Both the position numbers and the translations under genes were made by a program. The notes beneath the pieces were generated by a model that was not told the origin of the DNA, did no database searches, and was given only the letters and a program-made list of their open reading frames with translations. Positions 17,719 to 31,049 of a DNA stretch of 64,000 nt are shown here, piece after piece. Origin of the DNA: Echiichthys vipera (Eukaryota; Chordata; Actinopteri; Perciformes; Trachinidae); NCBI GenBank assembly GCA_963691815.1, contig OY829648.1, positions 11,365,746 to 11,429,745 of the forward strand, written 5' to 3'. Each line of letters starts with the position of its first letter. Positions within the stretch are counted from its first letter, which is position 1.

Positions 17719-20700
17719 AGTAACCGTCCCCGTGCCTAAATGACAAATTCTGCTAATTAGATGACACTAAAACACGCCTCATCCATCATTTGACCTGACT
17801 TGGATCTTAACTTGAACGATCATGTCAGAAGTGGCTGCCCAGCTATATATATTTTTTTTTGACAAGCATATAGAAACTAGAATTACTGCACGATTAGCCT
17901 AATACTCTACATACAGGAAAAGTAGCAGTTTAAACTTGACAGTGAATAAAAATCATTTCTGTGGACAAGAATTACTAATGGAAAGGAGTAAAATGGGGTT
18001 TAAGATATGTACAGTAGGAGGACTGGTTGTATTTAAGCTCCCTGCAAAGTCTCCCACTGGCAGCATTATCCGGCCTATGCACCTGTCAGACAACAGAACA
18101 TGACGAAAAATGTACCTTCATCAAAAGGAGCCTAGCAAATATTAGACAATCTTCAAAATATTAGAGACGGGACGACTCCGTCCTTCTTTACCTGCTAACG
18201 TTCATTCACAGCAATCAAAGAAGATCACGCTCACATTTTGACTCACTCACAGTTTTTTTAAAAACATATTTAAGACTTTTTAAATGTGCACTCAGACATG
18301 TGCGTACATAGTCTGACAGGTTGCTCTGCAGGCTTCAGATGAGGCCCCTGGGGCGTTTCAGGGGGTAACCAGGTGTCCACTCAGTAGAACAACCTTCATC
18401 AAGGCAACAACCTCAACAGATCAATCTTCCTGTGACACTTCATTTAGACTGCATTAATGTGGAATTAGGGCCCATTACGGTTATTGGCAGGACCTGACAG
18501 TCCCTCAGCACAGTGATCCTCGCTTCCCAGGAGAGACCACTGCTGAATAGAGAAGATAAGGCTTTTTCAGCCCTGCTACAAAGCTGAAGAAGTCATTAGA
18601 TTTCCCCCCCTCTCATTCAACCCCGTCATCAGTATTGCTAATCAAATAAAGAAATGTGTAAGGGTTTTTTCCTCCCTGCTTTGGCGCGCCAGCCTTTTTT
18701 TTATTCAAAGGAACGAATCCAAGCCTTTTGAAGGGTAGATTTTAACTTTACTTCATAGGTCTCAATATACAGTACTTATACGTCTGCCTATTGAATGGCC
18801 ACTTAATGATCTAATATCAGAAGTGTAATAGATGCCGAGGTGCTTTTTGGACCTAATCCAAATCACAGTTTGGCACTATTCAGACCATTTTTTCCCCCCA
18901 GAAGTCAAATCTACCACAAAATACATTTCTAATGTGCATATGTATAATTTGTTTGGTCTGTGTTTGTGTGTTGATTCTCCCACAGGGGAGAGAGGCGTTG
19001 TGTGTTTGAGCATCACTTCTTCCCACTTGCACGTGTTAAACAGCCAACTTTAAGCTCTGTGAATGGGACTTGTCGTTGTATCTCCCTCACACACTCAAGA
19101 GCACGTATGCATGGTCATGCTCACAAATCCTGGGGACATACTCCAAAATGACATTATATGATTGTATAATACAAACAAACAAAAGCAAAATCCTCTCAGG
19201 TCATATCATCCATTTCCACCATTCATTCTTTCTGCAGTGACTGTGATTTGATATTGACATTTGAGCTGGTAACCAGGGTTAGGGTGGAGCCAGTCACAGG
19301 GTGGGAGTCAGGTCAGCCTCCCTGCGTTCCTCGCCCCTACCTCTTATGTGTCACCCCGCCCCCTACTGTCTCAGTGGAGTTCATGGCGAGGCCCCCCTCA
19401 CACATCCCTCACTGACCAGGCGGCTGAGAGGCACACAGATACCCCCTTAAGGAGCTTTGCTCTCTGGAGGAAACTTAATCTCCTTTTTTAACGCCATCCC
19501 AAGGCTCCTCGCAGACCCTGAATAGAGCGGGGGAGGAGCCGGCTGCGGAGTATCTTCGAGCCCACATGGCAGCCCAGCCCAAATCTGAATATCTGAGCCA
19601 CGGCGCAGCTGAGGAGCTCCAACGCCAGCACAGGAATTAGCCCTCCGACAGGCCACGCTAAATCCCCCGCTTCCTCCCCTCCGCACCACTTGCTCTTTCC
19701 TCCTGTACTCTCCTGCAGCGACTCCCCCAGTTTCACCCACCACCACACGTGTTTGACAGGCTGTGACAGACACAAGAACTGATAGAAGGGAATGTAATGC
19801 TCATCTTTATGAAAAAGATACCCTTTCACTTAAAAAGAATTAAAAGGTTGTCAATCTATTCGTTGTTGTCATCTATTTATTGAACCTTAAAGGAATAGTT
19901 TGAGATTCTGGGAAATGGACTTGAGTTGCTTTTTTGCAGAGAGTTTGATGAGAAGATTAATACCACTTGTATATTTGAGGGGAGGAGTTAGCTTAGCTTA
20001 GCATAAACACTGAAGCCTGAGTCTTTCCAAAGGTAAAAAAATTATGCAAACTTATAAAGCTGAGCATACACGCCGTGCTGCCAACATCCAGCCATCAGAT
20101 GTTCGGGTGAATGTCAGATATTTTGGTTGGCCATTTTTTTTGTCACTGCAGTTGCGTAAAGTAAAAGTGCCATGGCAACACGTCATGTGGCCGTGATATA
20201 TGTTGGTCTTTCCACAAATCAAAATAATAGAGCTATCTACCATAGATGATAGTCTATGCCATCTCAATTTGAATTAACTTACATGTAGCGAAAGTGTACA
20301 CATAGGATAGAATATAGGAAAGGGACAGGAAGTTAAATAAAGTTGCTAAAAGTCTACACTGGTGTTTGCGTCCGTTCCCATGTTAGATCTTTATGCTACA
20401 GTATTGTAAATTACTTAACCGCTGGTATAATGTTACAGATCTCCGCTAGCAAACAAACTTCTACCTGCCTTGGAGCCAATGGTCCGTTTTATTTTGTATT
20501 TTACACGTACAATGTGAGCACCCAGGTCTTTGGTTTTACATCACAGATGATTTACTTGTATGAGTTGAAATTAAACAACGACATTTTGAAAATTGTGTGT
20601 ATCGAGTGAATGACAGGTCTTGGCCAATAAATAGTCCACAGCTTATCTACAATTATGTTACCTTTAGGCTAGCTGTATACCAATGCTTTCAGTCTTTATG

Positions 20701-22917
20701 ATAACCTAAGCCAAAGATCTGCTGTCCAGCTTCAGACAGATACAGTATGAGAGTTGCATCAATCTTCTCAGCATTTTCCCCAACATGTCAAACTGCTGCT
20801 TTAAAGTCTTATAATAAAAAAATGTTGATAATCAGTCAGACTTTTCTAAGTGATCATAAGTATCAACTTTGGATAAATGTTTGATAAAATACATTGTTCC
20901 ATCTGTGAAGGCACACAGAGACATCTGTGTGCCTTCCCTGCCTAAAAAAAAACAAACTCACCCACTTTCTCCCTCCCTCTGTGTGCCTCTCTCTCCCCCT
21001 CTCTCTTGACCAGAGGGCAGGGGTAAATATTAACCCTGACAGACTTGTGTGAAAATCTCTGAGCCATTTTATTTGGAAGGAGGTGTGACAGATTACCGAA
21101 GAAGGGCGGATTCCTCAGTGGCAAGAGGTAGCGGCTCTCTTTACCCAAACACTTTGGGACCCGTGCTCTGACATGCTCCTTTAGCACCCTGTCAGGAGAC
21201 TATTCCCAAAGCAAACACAACCAAGGCTTTCTCTCCGCAAGACGGGCCCTCATAAACTCCCTGAAAAGGACTTAGAGTGCTGAGGAGCCACAAGAAAACA
21301 AGATGTGGGGAAACCAAACAGACCTTACAAAGCCCTGGACATGGTGTCTTTAGTCAACCTAACAGGAGTATGGTGTTCACTTAGGGGAGTAAAAGGAAAG
21401 GCGCATTTCAGCTGCGTTTTATCTCAGCAGGTCCAAACACAGACCAGTGCTGTATTTCATGCTGGAAAGTGTCCAAGTGATACCAACAGAGAATAGAGAG
21501 AACAGCCTGTTAAACCAGTTTTCTGTCTGATCTTCAATATATATGTTTTTTTTTAAATGTGTTTATTCTCTTTGATTCTTACTCTGGTCCTAGTGAAAAA
21601 AGTCTGTGCTGTGCAAAACTTAAAAACAAAGATAAAGTTTATTGCACTGTATTACAGCCGAAGCTCTCGCTTATTGATCGTTGGTGACGTGATGCTCGTT
21701 CTGGCTGAGCGCAGACTTGAGAGCAGAGCTGTGATCATTTATGATCGTAGTGTGAGATTCTGTCACAGCCATGATAATACAGTCCACACACCGGCTTAAG
21801 AGAGACAAGAAGTATATGAGGAATTTAAAACCTGGAAGGCTGTGGGACCATAGAGGACGTTTGTTTCCTTCACAACAAGCCACATTTTTGGTAGATCTTG
21901 GAGATATATTTATTTTTATTGACGAGTTTTACTGCTTTGTCTATTTTAGATTTATAACATTAAGTCCCTCTGTCACCAGAACAACAGACACAGTGAATGA
22001 CTGCATTTAAATTGGACTAAACGGGGTGTATGTAGAGGTCTGTACCCAGGTATACCAAGGCAGCATAACGCTCAAACTTCCTGGCAGTAGCTGCTCACTT
22101 TACTTGTCTGACACTTGGTGCCTGGCAGGTTTATCCAAACTTTTTCATTTATAACAGCGGCCTTCTACGGATGTAAACGATGCTAATGAGAGCTGTGAGA
22201 GTGAACCAAAACAGTAAAATTCTGGACTGTAAGACCAAAAAAAGTTTGCTGAAATAGGCTAAATCTCTCCATTGAGCTGAGGGGAACTGAGGAGTCGGGT
22301 GATAATTCTTTCTGGGTTCATCACTTCTTTCACATTACAGCCCCTTTTTATTCATTCTTAATATAAAAGTAATGAGTAGAAGAGCTTTGGCTAAATTGAT
22401 TGTGATATTCCTTTAGGTACAAGTGGTGTAAAGAAACTCTCTCCTTACAGCCATGTCGGTCTTAAACATAACTCCTTCACACTTGTTTAACACTTGGCCA
22501 GAGACCTGACAGACTGTGTGTGTGTTTGTGTGTGTGTGTGTGTAACCAACTGCCTGCAAGTCATTTTCCTTCTGTTCGTCCTGTGTAAGCCTCGGCCGGC
22601 GAATGCACAGAGGGATAAATCTCTATTACCACTGGAGCAAAAAACTGGGTCAAATGGTTGAAAGAATTAATTTACAGGTGGTGGCATCGAGTATTACAAA
22701 GGTTCACCAGGTTGTACAGGCAGAGTGGAGATGAAGAGTGTGAGGCTAAATGTGGGTAAATGGAAACCGAGTCCTTAATTCAAACATGGACCCTAATGAG
22801 TGGGTTCCTCTGGGGGTAAGAGGGATCACAGTTTCTTCAATTGAAAAAGTGGGCCAAATGGATCATCCATTTATTATTCATCATGTGTGGAATCGTCTTA
22901 ATTGGAATTCAATTTAG
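17719..22917. other. Gene-free stretch
   Basis: Holds family 3 repeat copy A. The parts at 18340-18640 and 22560-22917 look unique; the latter ends with 'gtcttaattggaattcaatt' (22894-22913), a homeodomain-rich word, just before the compound microsatellite. A CTCF-like ACCAGAGGGCAG lies near 21010. No gene. Confidence 0.4.
19886..20060 (+). repeat. Interspersed repeat, family 3, copy A
   Basis: It shares 'tctgggaaat', 'gagagtttgatgagaagatt', 'agcttagcttagcataaa' and 'gtctttccaaaggtaa' with copies at 29848-30085 and 53795-54010. It is non-coding and of a widespread teleost type. Confidence 0.6.
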
Positions 22918-22986
22918 CTGTGTGTGTGTGTGTGTGTGTGAGAGAGCGAGAGAGTGTGTGTGTGTGTGTGTGTGTGTTTGTGCGCA

Positions 22987-23020
<34 letters not shown>

Positions 23021-23027
23021 TGTGTGT

Positions 23028-23060
<33 letters not shown>

Positions 23061-23092
23061 AGTGCGTGTGTGTGTGTATGTGTGTGTGTACA
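22918..23092. repeat. Compound (GT)n/(GA)n microsatellite
   Basis: Alternating blocks: GT, then GAGAGCGAGAGA, GT, then GAGAGAGAGAGAGA, then GT with GC and TA interruptions. The same GT-to-GA switch occurs twice, which suggests duplication of a block of about 60-70 bases. Confidence 0.9.
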
Positions 23093-26003
23093 TGTAGTCA
23101 TAGGGCACGTTGGACCCTCTTTTAAATTTGCTGTGCCTGATGGGCTCTGAAATACATTTCTCTTGAGCCCGGGCAGACTTAGATACACTTGTCACATAAT
23201 CAAATGTGAAATACAAAGTACTGTTGGTGAAAGGGCCAGGACTTTATTCCAGGGGAAATAATTTACTTTTTTTTCCTCCCCTCTCTCCAGCCGGTTGCTT
23301 TCATGCCATTTAGATGAGTGGTTAATAAGGCAGAGCGTTAAGAGGATTATGATCTGGTTGGGGCCGCGGTGGTGGTGGTGGGGGTGGGGGGAGTCAGAGC
23401 ATCTAAGGCAGCGAGATGTGGGGGGGTATATAGTCGGCTGGTACAATACTGGGCAGGAGGAGAGCATCCTCCTCACTGTCAAGATTCATTTAGTCAGAAC
23501 TAAGCACTCCAATAGGCCTGAGCTCTCCAATAGGCCATATCTGCATGCTGTTCTTTCGGGCTGGGAGGGATTTTCTTTAAAGACTCTCTATCTCTCTCTC
23601 TGTGTTAATGAAGACCCTCAAAGTGGTCCAATGGAAGTTGCAGGTATTGGTAAGCCAATGAGGAGGTTGATTTAAGGTTCAGTTAGGAAAAGGGGAAAGA
23701 TGGGGAATCAGGGAGCGTCATACTTTAGCCCTGGCCTGTGGAGATTTTAGGGTCCTGTGTGCTGGGAATCCAAAGATAGAGCTTAAGTGCAAAAAAAAAG
23801 GCTTTTGAAAAATGCACACTTTTTGCGGCCCAGTGTGGTTTTACTCGAGTGGAAAGAAAGATATTTGGGTAAAGTCTCTTACAGGTAGAGCGGACTTCAC
23901 CTGGGAATGATCCTCTTGATGTGTTCTTAAAAGGCACTCTGAGGATGGACAGGACTTGACGCAGTATCTCTCAGGAAGTAAATGTAACGCGAGCCACCTC
24001 CTTTACTGAAGAGTCTTACCAACACAGACACAGATTCCCACCACGGCTGGTCCACTGCCATTGGCTAGTGTCCTCCGATGCCTTCTCAGAGCGAGGCACT
24101 TTGCGAGAGCCCATTTTAAAAAATCTCCATGGATCAGCCCAGCGAGAAGACACAAGCCTCCCCCACCACCATTCCCAAACCCCCTCCACCATCCTCTCCC
24201 CCAACGCAACCTCCCACCCAACCCTGCGACTCACAGCGCCCAGCACCAGGCTTCTTAAACGCATCTTTAATTCAGCAACTTTGAAGTGGCACTCCGGCAA
24301 ATGCACTCAATCAATTATAAATGAAATAATCTCCTTATAATATTAGAGATTTTTAAAGTCTAAGAAATACTGGGAGATTAGGGAGCCCAAATCAGTTTTA
24401 GCGGTATCTAAAGTGACAGCAGGAGAATCATTGGAAGGAGCGGGTAGAAACTTAAAATGATTATGTAGATCTGTGTCACTGCCGAATGTTTCTGCAAATC
24501 CCTGCTGGATCTACCGCGACGAAGGAAACAGATTATTCCTGGCCTTATTTAAAGGGTTGGAGTTCTTAAGTGGCTTTTTAAAAGGAAACATTTATATATA
24601 TTTACACATATATTTACAGCTACTCCCTCTCCCTCTCCACAGCTACACTTGAAGCTCCTCTGCGCCATCTTTTTTCTTATGGGTCAGCATGCGTTCTCAC
24701 ATGCACATGAGCTTCCGTATTGCACAATGGATAAAGCTGTTGGATAAAGTTTTAGCTTACACTAACACTCACAACTAATTCATCAAACTTAAGGATGACT
24801 GTGGATATACAGTCATTACATGTTTGCCTGATGGTGCTATTGTACCTTGTGATTTCATATGTTTGACTCCTCGTCCTAGGATGCCCTCAGGTGAATGAAA
24901 CTGCTATTGTTGTTGACACAAATTTAACGCAAAGTACCGTTTTAGCACTACATATTTATTTATGGAGATCCAGCAGAATAGTTTGCATATCAAATAGTAT
25001 GTTTTTATTCTCCCTGCATGCTTTTATTTTGTAGGATGTTGCACATATCCAATGAAAAGGTTTATATTAAGACCATTTTGGTGCCACACGTGCAGGGCTG
25101 TACAAACCTTGTGTTTAGTTCTACCTTTTTTCCGCAGTGGCTGTTGTGTTTATCCCCTCCCACCATTACTCACAGTGGTAGAAATTATGACCCAGTGCAC
25201 ATTTCTATCACGCTGGGGTTCATTCATCTTTGATTACACCTTTCAAATGATATAAATTAGGCCTTTCCCACAGTGTTAGCTTGATGGATTACAGGGGCCC
25301 ATATGAAACACACTGATCAATATCATGGATTAGTTTCTGTGTTTCAAGGCTATGCGACTCTGTCGGAGCAAGTCTGCTTTTGCAAGCCTGCTTGGCGCTA
25401 ATAAAGAACTCTGCCACATTTTAACGGTGCTACTCCTTTCTGCTGAACTGTAGTTAGTAGTTAGTAGCATCACACAACTCACATATATGCAGTGCAAACA
25501 TAAAGACAAAATAAAGTCTCTCCTTACATCAGTGGTCATTAATGGTCTCTCAGTAGGAGTGTCCAGCAACTTAGCCGTGCACCCCCAAATATCCTCTTTC
25601 TCTGCAAGGTTGTTTCTGTCTTGTGTCTTTCTCAGCCTCCCCAGTGGATCATTTCCACAATCAAACTAAAGAAAATCTGTTCATTGTAGCGGGCACTTAA
25701 GCTGAGGAAAGAGCAGAAATCAATGGAGGGCTAACTGTTCCAGAGGGCAGAGGTCTTGGAGGTCATAGAGACAAGTTGCCAGCGGGCCTCACATCTTACT
25801 GAGGGTTTTGGCGAATTCTTGCCAAAACAATAAAATACAGAACACTACATTCTTATTTGAGTGCTCCCACATTACACCAATTTATGTTTAACCATCCTAT
25901 GCAACAGTTTGAAAATAAAATCCTTTGGAGATATGCAATATATCTAACATTGCTGGCTACTTGTATCACAACCGAGCTTGTTGAAAGGCAAAGTTTTTGC
26001 TTA

Positions 26004-26124
26004 CAGGCTGTGGGCATTTCTCTGTGGATTGAGCGTTTTGATACTTTCAGTATTTATATAGCACCTGGACCTGCTTTATAATAAAGACATGGAAATCTCA
26101 CTTTTTACAATATGGGACCCTTAA
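26004..26124 (+). repeat. Interspersed repeat, family 5, copy A
   Basis: It shares 'tctctgtggattgag', 'tttgatactttca', 'cctgctttataat' and 'gaaatctcactttttacaat' in the same order with 47652-47764. The two copies differ by small gaps. Confidence 0.65.
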
Positions 26125-27449
26125 GGTATGGAAAGTAAGTGCATGTAGGCAGCACAGGCAGGGTGTACATGTGGCTCTATTAACCAGAGCTGATGACCAT
26201 TTGACAGTAGGTGTGTTTGACCATCCCTTTTAGCAGAAAGTGGTGAACACACAAAAAGTGGCAGTGGTGAAACTGACTTGAGTTGAGATTGACTGAAGAG
26301 GGAGAAGAGGTTTTGGAAAAGGAAATCATTGCAAGAGCATCTGGAAACTTATTGAGCAATTTATCAAACTTAATGAAAAGGCTCCATATAGATACGGAAC
26401 AGGTCAAATGAATAAGCTTTTAAAAATCAATCTCACCAATTACTGTCTGTCTCACTTGTGAGTGAGTCATGCTCGACTCGGCACACACTCAAAAGGGGCA
26501 GATGCAGGGAGAGGCGGAGGAAGAAGGAGAGTGACAACTTCATGTTTAGGTAATTATCACCACTTCTGGCATGAACTGAGGGGCCTCTTAACTGCCTCAT
26601 TGTTGTTGTTAAACAGTTTGCTCTGTTGATTGATGATGAAAAGGGAACATGCACCCAAACCTCTCCTGGGACTGTGACATAATGTGTGTGCATCCCCTAT
26701 GACCCTGCCAGCTGGGCAGGCTAAACACAACACACACAGGCGAGATTGTATGGACTACCACTGGGGGCTGGCTATCAATACATTATTCATATCCATCTGA
26801 CGGGACACACTCTGAGGGAAGGCACATGCACACACGCACACACAAACACACACACACACACCCACACACACATTCAAATGCAGCCACTTTATCATATCAG
26901 TGGCAGGGCTGAGAAGTCATACATCCCCGTAGATGCTTTAGTCTTTTCCTGCACTGTCATCAGATTCCCCAGCTCTCCCCTGTGTGTTACCTCCTCATTC
27001 ATATTCATGTAGATTCAGATTTCTGCCAAAGGGCTCCTCCGCAGGGTGGGGGGGGGGGGTGTGCGGCAGGACCCAGAGGCAAGGAAACACACTCAAAACA
27101 CACACACACACACAGACGAACATAAACCATCACAGTCAATCTCAGCATGAAGCATACTGTACTCATTTTTTAAAAGGAAAATGTGACAAATGTGATATTG
27201 AGCAAATCTACTTGAAAAAGGACCATTTTTTAAATACAAACATATTTGCATGAAAAAAGAAATATCAAAAAGATTTACCAAATGTTATATCCTGCAGAAT
27301 CAGGCTCACATTAAAGTCCTTTCCTCCAGTATTTACTTTTATCATACCCACAATTCCAGCTCGTTGGGCAGCTAAGCAGCGCTCATTAGGAATAGATAAA
27401 TACACAGATATCCATCAGCACCGGCTCTCTATAACAGGCTCTCACTGCT

Positions 27450-27474
27450 CCCCCCCCCCCCCCCCCCCCCCCCC
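27450..27474. repeat. Poly(C) tract, 25 bases
   Basis: 25 consecutive C on the + strand. Homopolymer C/G runs of this length are rare and prone to sequencing error. Confidence 0.9.
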
Positions 27475-29847
27475 GCTGCCACTGTGTGCTGGAGGGATTA
27501 TCTAAAAAGAAGACAGCAGCTCTCACTTGCAGGTTCCTCCAGCCAGCCGCCATCTGACAAGCACAAGCCCGACTCTTTACATGGCCAGTTGGGCCCAGCA
27601 AGACTCCTTTTTTTCTTAAGGCCTCAGTTTACACCACCTCTCCCTCCCTTCCTCCCTGTCTGATGCTAAAGGAGGTGCTCATTTGTTATATATTAATGCC
27701 AGTCAACTGCTTTTACCCCAACATTGCAATGAGTGTTCTTCATTCGTCCCTGATTGGTGGGATCCATGTGAGCAGGTATCCAGGTTAAGTGGCCAGCCGC
27801 ACTGTCCCTGCAGAGAACCTCGATGCCTTCAGGTCATCTCTCACAGTCATTTCTTAAGCACTTATTTCCATAAGGATTTACATTCTCTGCAGAGGCTTTC
27901 TGTAATTAGAGCCAAATAGCTGGGAGCTGATCTGCAGGTATAACCCAGTAAAATAAGATATCAATTTTGCTGCCCATTGTAATCACGCAATAATTAAGGA
28001 AGTTTCATTTCTCTGAGTTACACAAATGTTACTCTACACGTGTATCTGTAATGGAATTATGCAACAATGGTAGACCCTGGAAAATTAGTAAAGGTTGCAA
28101 AGCGTTTTTTTAATATCAACCTAGATTAAATCTTCTGTACATCTTCCATTTTTAAATTGACTTAATAAAATGTTAATGCTATATTAAGATCATGCTGATT
28201 GTAAGAACTTTTAAAGGGATATTTAGGAATAATTAATAAATTATATAATGTCTGTGTAATCCTTACAAAAACGGGGTTATGTGCAACACATTTTCTTAGT
28301 CAGGTAGGTTAGTAACTTCCAAAATGCCATTTTTCTCCCTCTTTTTTAATTTAATCATTTAATATTATTATCAGTTAAACTATTTATTCTCCATAGGTCA
28401 CAGAGTTTTGACCCTTTTGCCAAATAGTTTCTGGCTCCTGTTCATGTGGTCATGTGGGGAACCTGGAGTCCCGGGCATGGTCAGTCAGTCGGTTAATGCA
28501 GATTGTGCATCTGCCCTGACTGCCAACCAAAGCTTTTTTTTTTTTTAAAGGCTTTTTGCAAAACAAGGTATAAACCCAGATTATGAAACAGCAATAAATC
28601 AACTTCTTATGCTCAATTCATAAAACACTGCATAATAAAGCTTATGGGGGAAGAGATTGACTTAACAGGTCCTGTAAGCTGCTCTTGCTGAGATTCAGAC
28701 CCACAACTTCTGAGTGAAGAGAAGACAATGGAATAAATGAACATTTGAATGTCAGCAAACGATAATTGTGATGTTTTTGTGCATGCTGTATGTGTGCACA
28801 AACTCACAGAAAGTTGTGATCGACTTCATTGGAGCTCTTTTTTGGGCGAGCAGCTTCGGTTTAGCAGCCTTTATTCTGATGAGACACTAAAGAGGAGACG
28901 AGTGCAACTCGACAGTGGCTTAAGCTCAATAGATGAGCCTCAATTCTCTAAATGTTTGAATCCAGATGACCCACAGATGCTTTAAAGCAGATTTAACAAC
29001 AATAGCCAGATGTTGGATGTTGAGAGGTAGCTAGTGTAGCAGGGAGCAGTTATCACACCGGCTGACTTTTTCCCCCGTCCTTTTAATCACGAGAGAAGAC
29101 TTAGAGCTGTATCTAAGTGCTTCCAAATCAGATAAAACAGACAGAGAAAATCAACTTCTCCATGTAAGTGTGTGCTGCGCTGTGAGGCTGATATGGACCA
29201 GAGAGGATTACTCCGATGGAGGCTGGCTTTGGAAGGACTATGAAGATGGGAATATAGACTTTAAAGGATCATGACAGTCAAATAGTGAATAGAAGCCATT
29301 TGCGTGTGCCATGCAAAGGTTCTTAAAGGGGAATGCAACTGAATTTTGCAGTTTAATACTTTCTAATACGACATTTCTTAGACTCTTGTTAGTTTCGTGT
29401 GTTTAAATAAACATCCCACATCGTTTTCTCACAACTACTGCTACTGTTTACCCTTCTATATAGCCCAATGGACGGTCAATTTGCAAATGACAAAATTATG
29501 ACTGTGTACATTCCTATGATGCACTGTAAACTTCTTTAGGCTTTCAAAGTTCAATTTACATCCCATTCAGTGGCACTGAATAATTTTAGTGCAAGTCACA
29601 GTCACACAACTTCCCAGGGCTGTAGTTGAGATCAAAATGAAGGGTTAGTTTAAAGATGGGTGTGAACCAAGCAAGGGCGGTGGAGGTAGGGGGGTAGGAA
29701 GTAGGGAAATGGCCATTACCCCGTCGCCCCGGCCCGATTTAGCATTGTGGCCGGTGTGAACGAATCACAGAGGCATCTCTAGTTTTCTTTCTACAAAACC
29801 GGTTCTCAAAGGGCAAACCAAACACCAAACAAGTACAAATACTCAAA

Positions 29848-30085
29848 GCATTAGTTGACATTTTGGGAAATACTTTCATTTTCTTTCTAGCTGAAAGTTT
29901 GAGGAGACGATTGAACTCCATGTCTGCCAGCAGCCAGTTGGCTTAGCTTAGCTCAAGACTTGCAACAGGGGGAAACAGATAAAACTTTATGTAGCATGAC
30001 CATTGGTGATCTTAAGAGGAGCTGGTAGACATGACTTTTTTACCCTCTGACAGAGCTAGGCTAGCTGTTTACTAGTACAATGCAA
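29848..30085 (+). repeat. Interspersed repeat, family 3, copy B
   Basis: It carries 'acattttgggaaatac', 'gccagcagccagttggctta', 'caacagggggaaacag' and 'gagctaggctagctgttt', matching the order in the other two copies. Confidence 0.6.
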
Positions 30086-30934
30086 TGAGCCCGTTTCTCA
30101 TTAGCATGTAGCACCACCACTTAGTAGTAAAAACATTTAAATTTAAATCTATTTTTACATCCACAGTCTCATAGTCTTTGTAACAAAGCATTTAAATGAC
30201 TTACAGGTAGTCAGTCGGCCTGTGTGATGACTGTGTGACTCTGCTGTAGGTTACTGATAGTCTCAGGCCCAGCCCTTTCCCTGGGTGATAGTTAATTACC
30301 CTGGATAAATCCAATGGCAATTTGTCAGGCTGTTCCAGTATGCCCCCCACTGAAACCCAACCACTTCCCTCCTCTCTTCTTCCTCGTTCTAAGCTCATGT
30401 AATGAATCACTAATCACCCGGTCCCTGACGAGCATCCCCAGCCTATTATCTCTTAATTACCCCTTTCAGGAGACTTCGACACAGGCCGGCAGGGGGCGTG
30501 CTGTCAAACAAATAGAAAAAATGATGATGCTAATGAAATAATTTTGCGCTCCGTGATGTATATAACATTTCAAAACCCTGAACTTTGTTGTGTGTGGACG
30601 AGGACAGGGTATTTACTGTCAGGTGGTGAATTATGTACGTCTGTTCGTATACCTGAGAGGTCGAGCAAGACACTGAAAGCCCCCCGGCTGTGGTGGTTTA
30701 TGTACATACAGAGCGAGAACGAACTGGCTTGTTCTCAATCTCTGCTCGGCTCTCTGACCGCCGGGCTCCAAATGGTCCTCTTGCGGAGCATTTGGGCTGT
30801 GCAGAAAATGGAGCCTCTAACTCAGAGTCATTTGCAGATGCGACACTTGGGATTTGAAGCGAGTTGCCACAGAGCAAAGATAGAAATTGGAATTGGCAGC
30901 AGACATGAAATGGGGTCAGGGGATTTGTCCCCTG

Positions 30935-30969
30935 AAACACACACAGATACACGCACGCACACACATGCA

Positions 30970-31035
<66 letters not shown>

Positions 31036-31049
31036 CACACACACACACA
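30935..31049. repeat. (CA)n microsatellite
   Basis: Pure CA at about 30973-31027, with GC and TG interruptions on both sides. Confidence 0.95.

Larger units (their letters stand above)
23093..30934. other. Gene-free stretch with candidate enhancers
   Basis: No gene seen. The parts at 24240-24570 and 30230-30545 are the most enhancer-like in the window by eye: unique, mixed AT and GC, dense in TAAT and TTAATTA words. CCGGCAGGGGGCGT (30486-30499) matches the CTCF core at 12 of 14. Two interspersed repeats and a poly(C) are listed on their own. Confidence 0.4.

Noticed and set aside
19447..19829. Two ORFs of about 110 codons on the - strand
   Set aside because: Overlapping frames in a GC-rich stretch without recognisable domains or splice context.
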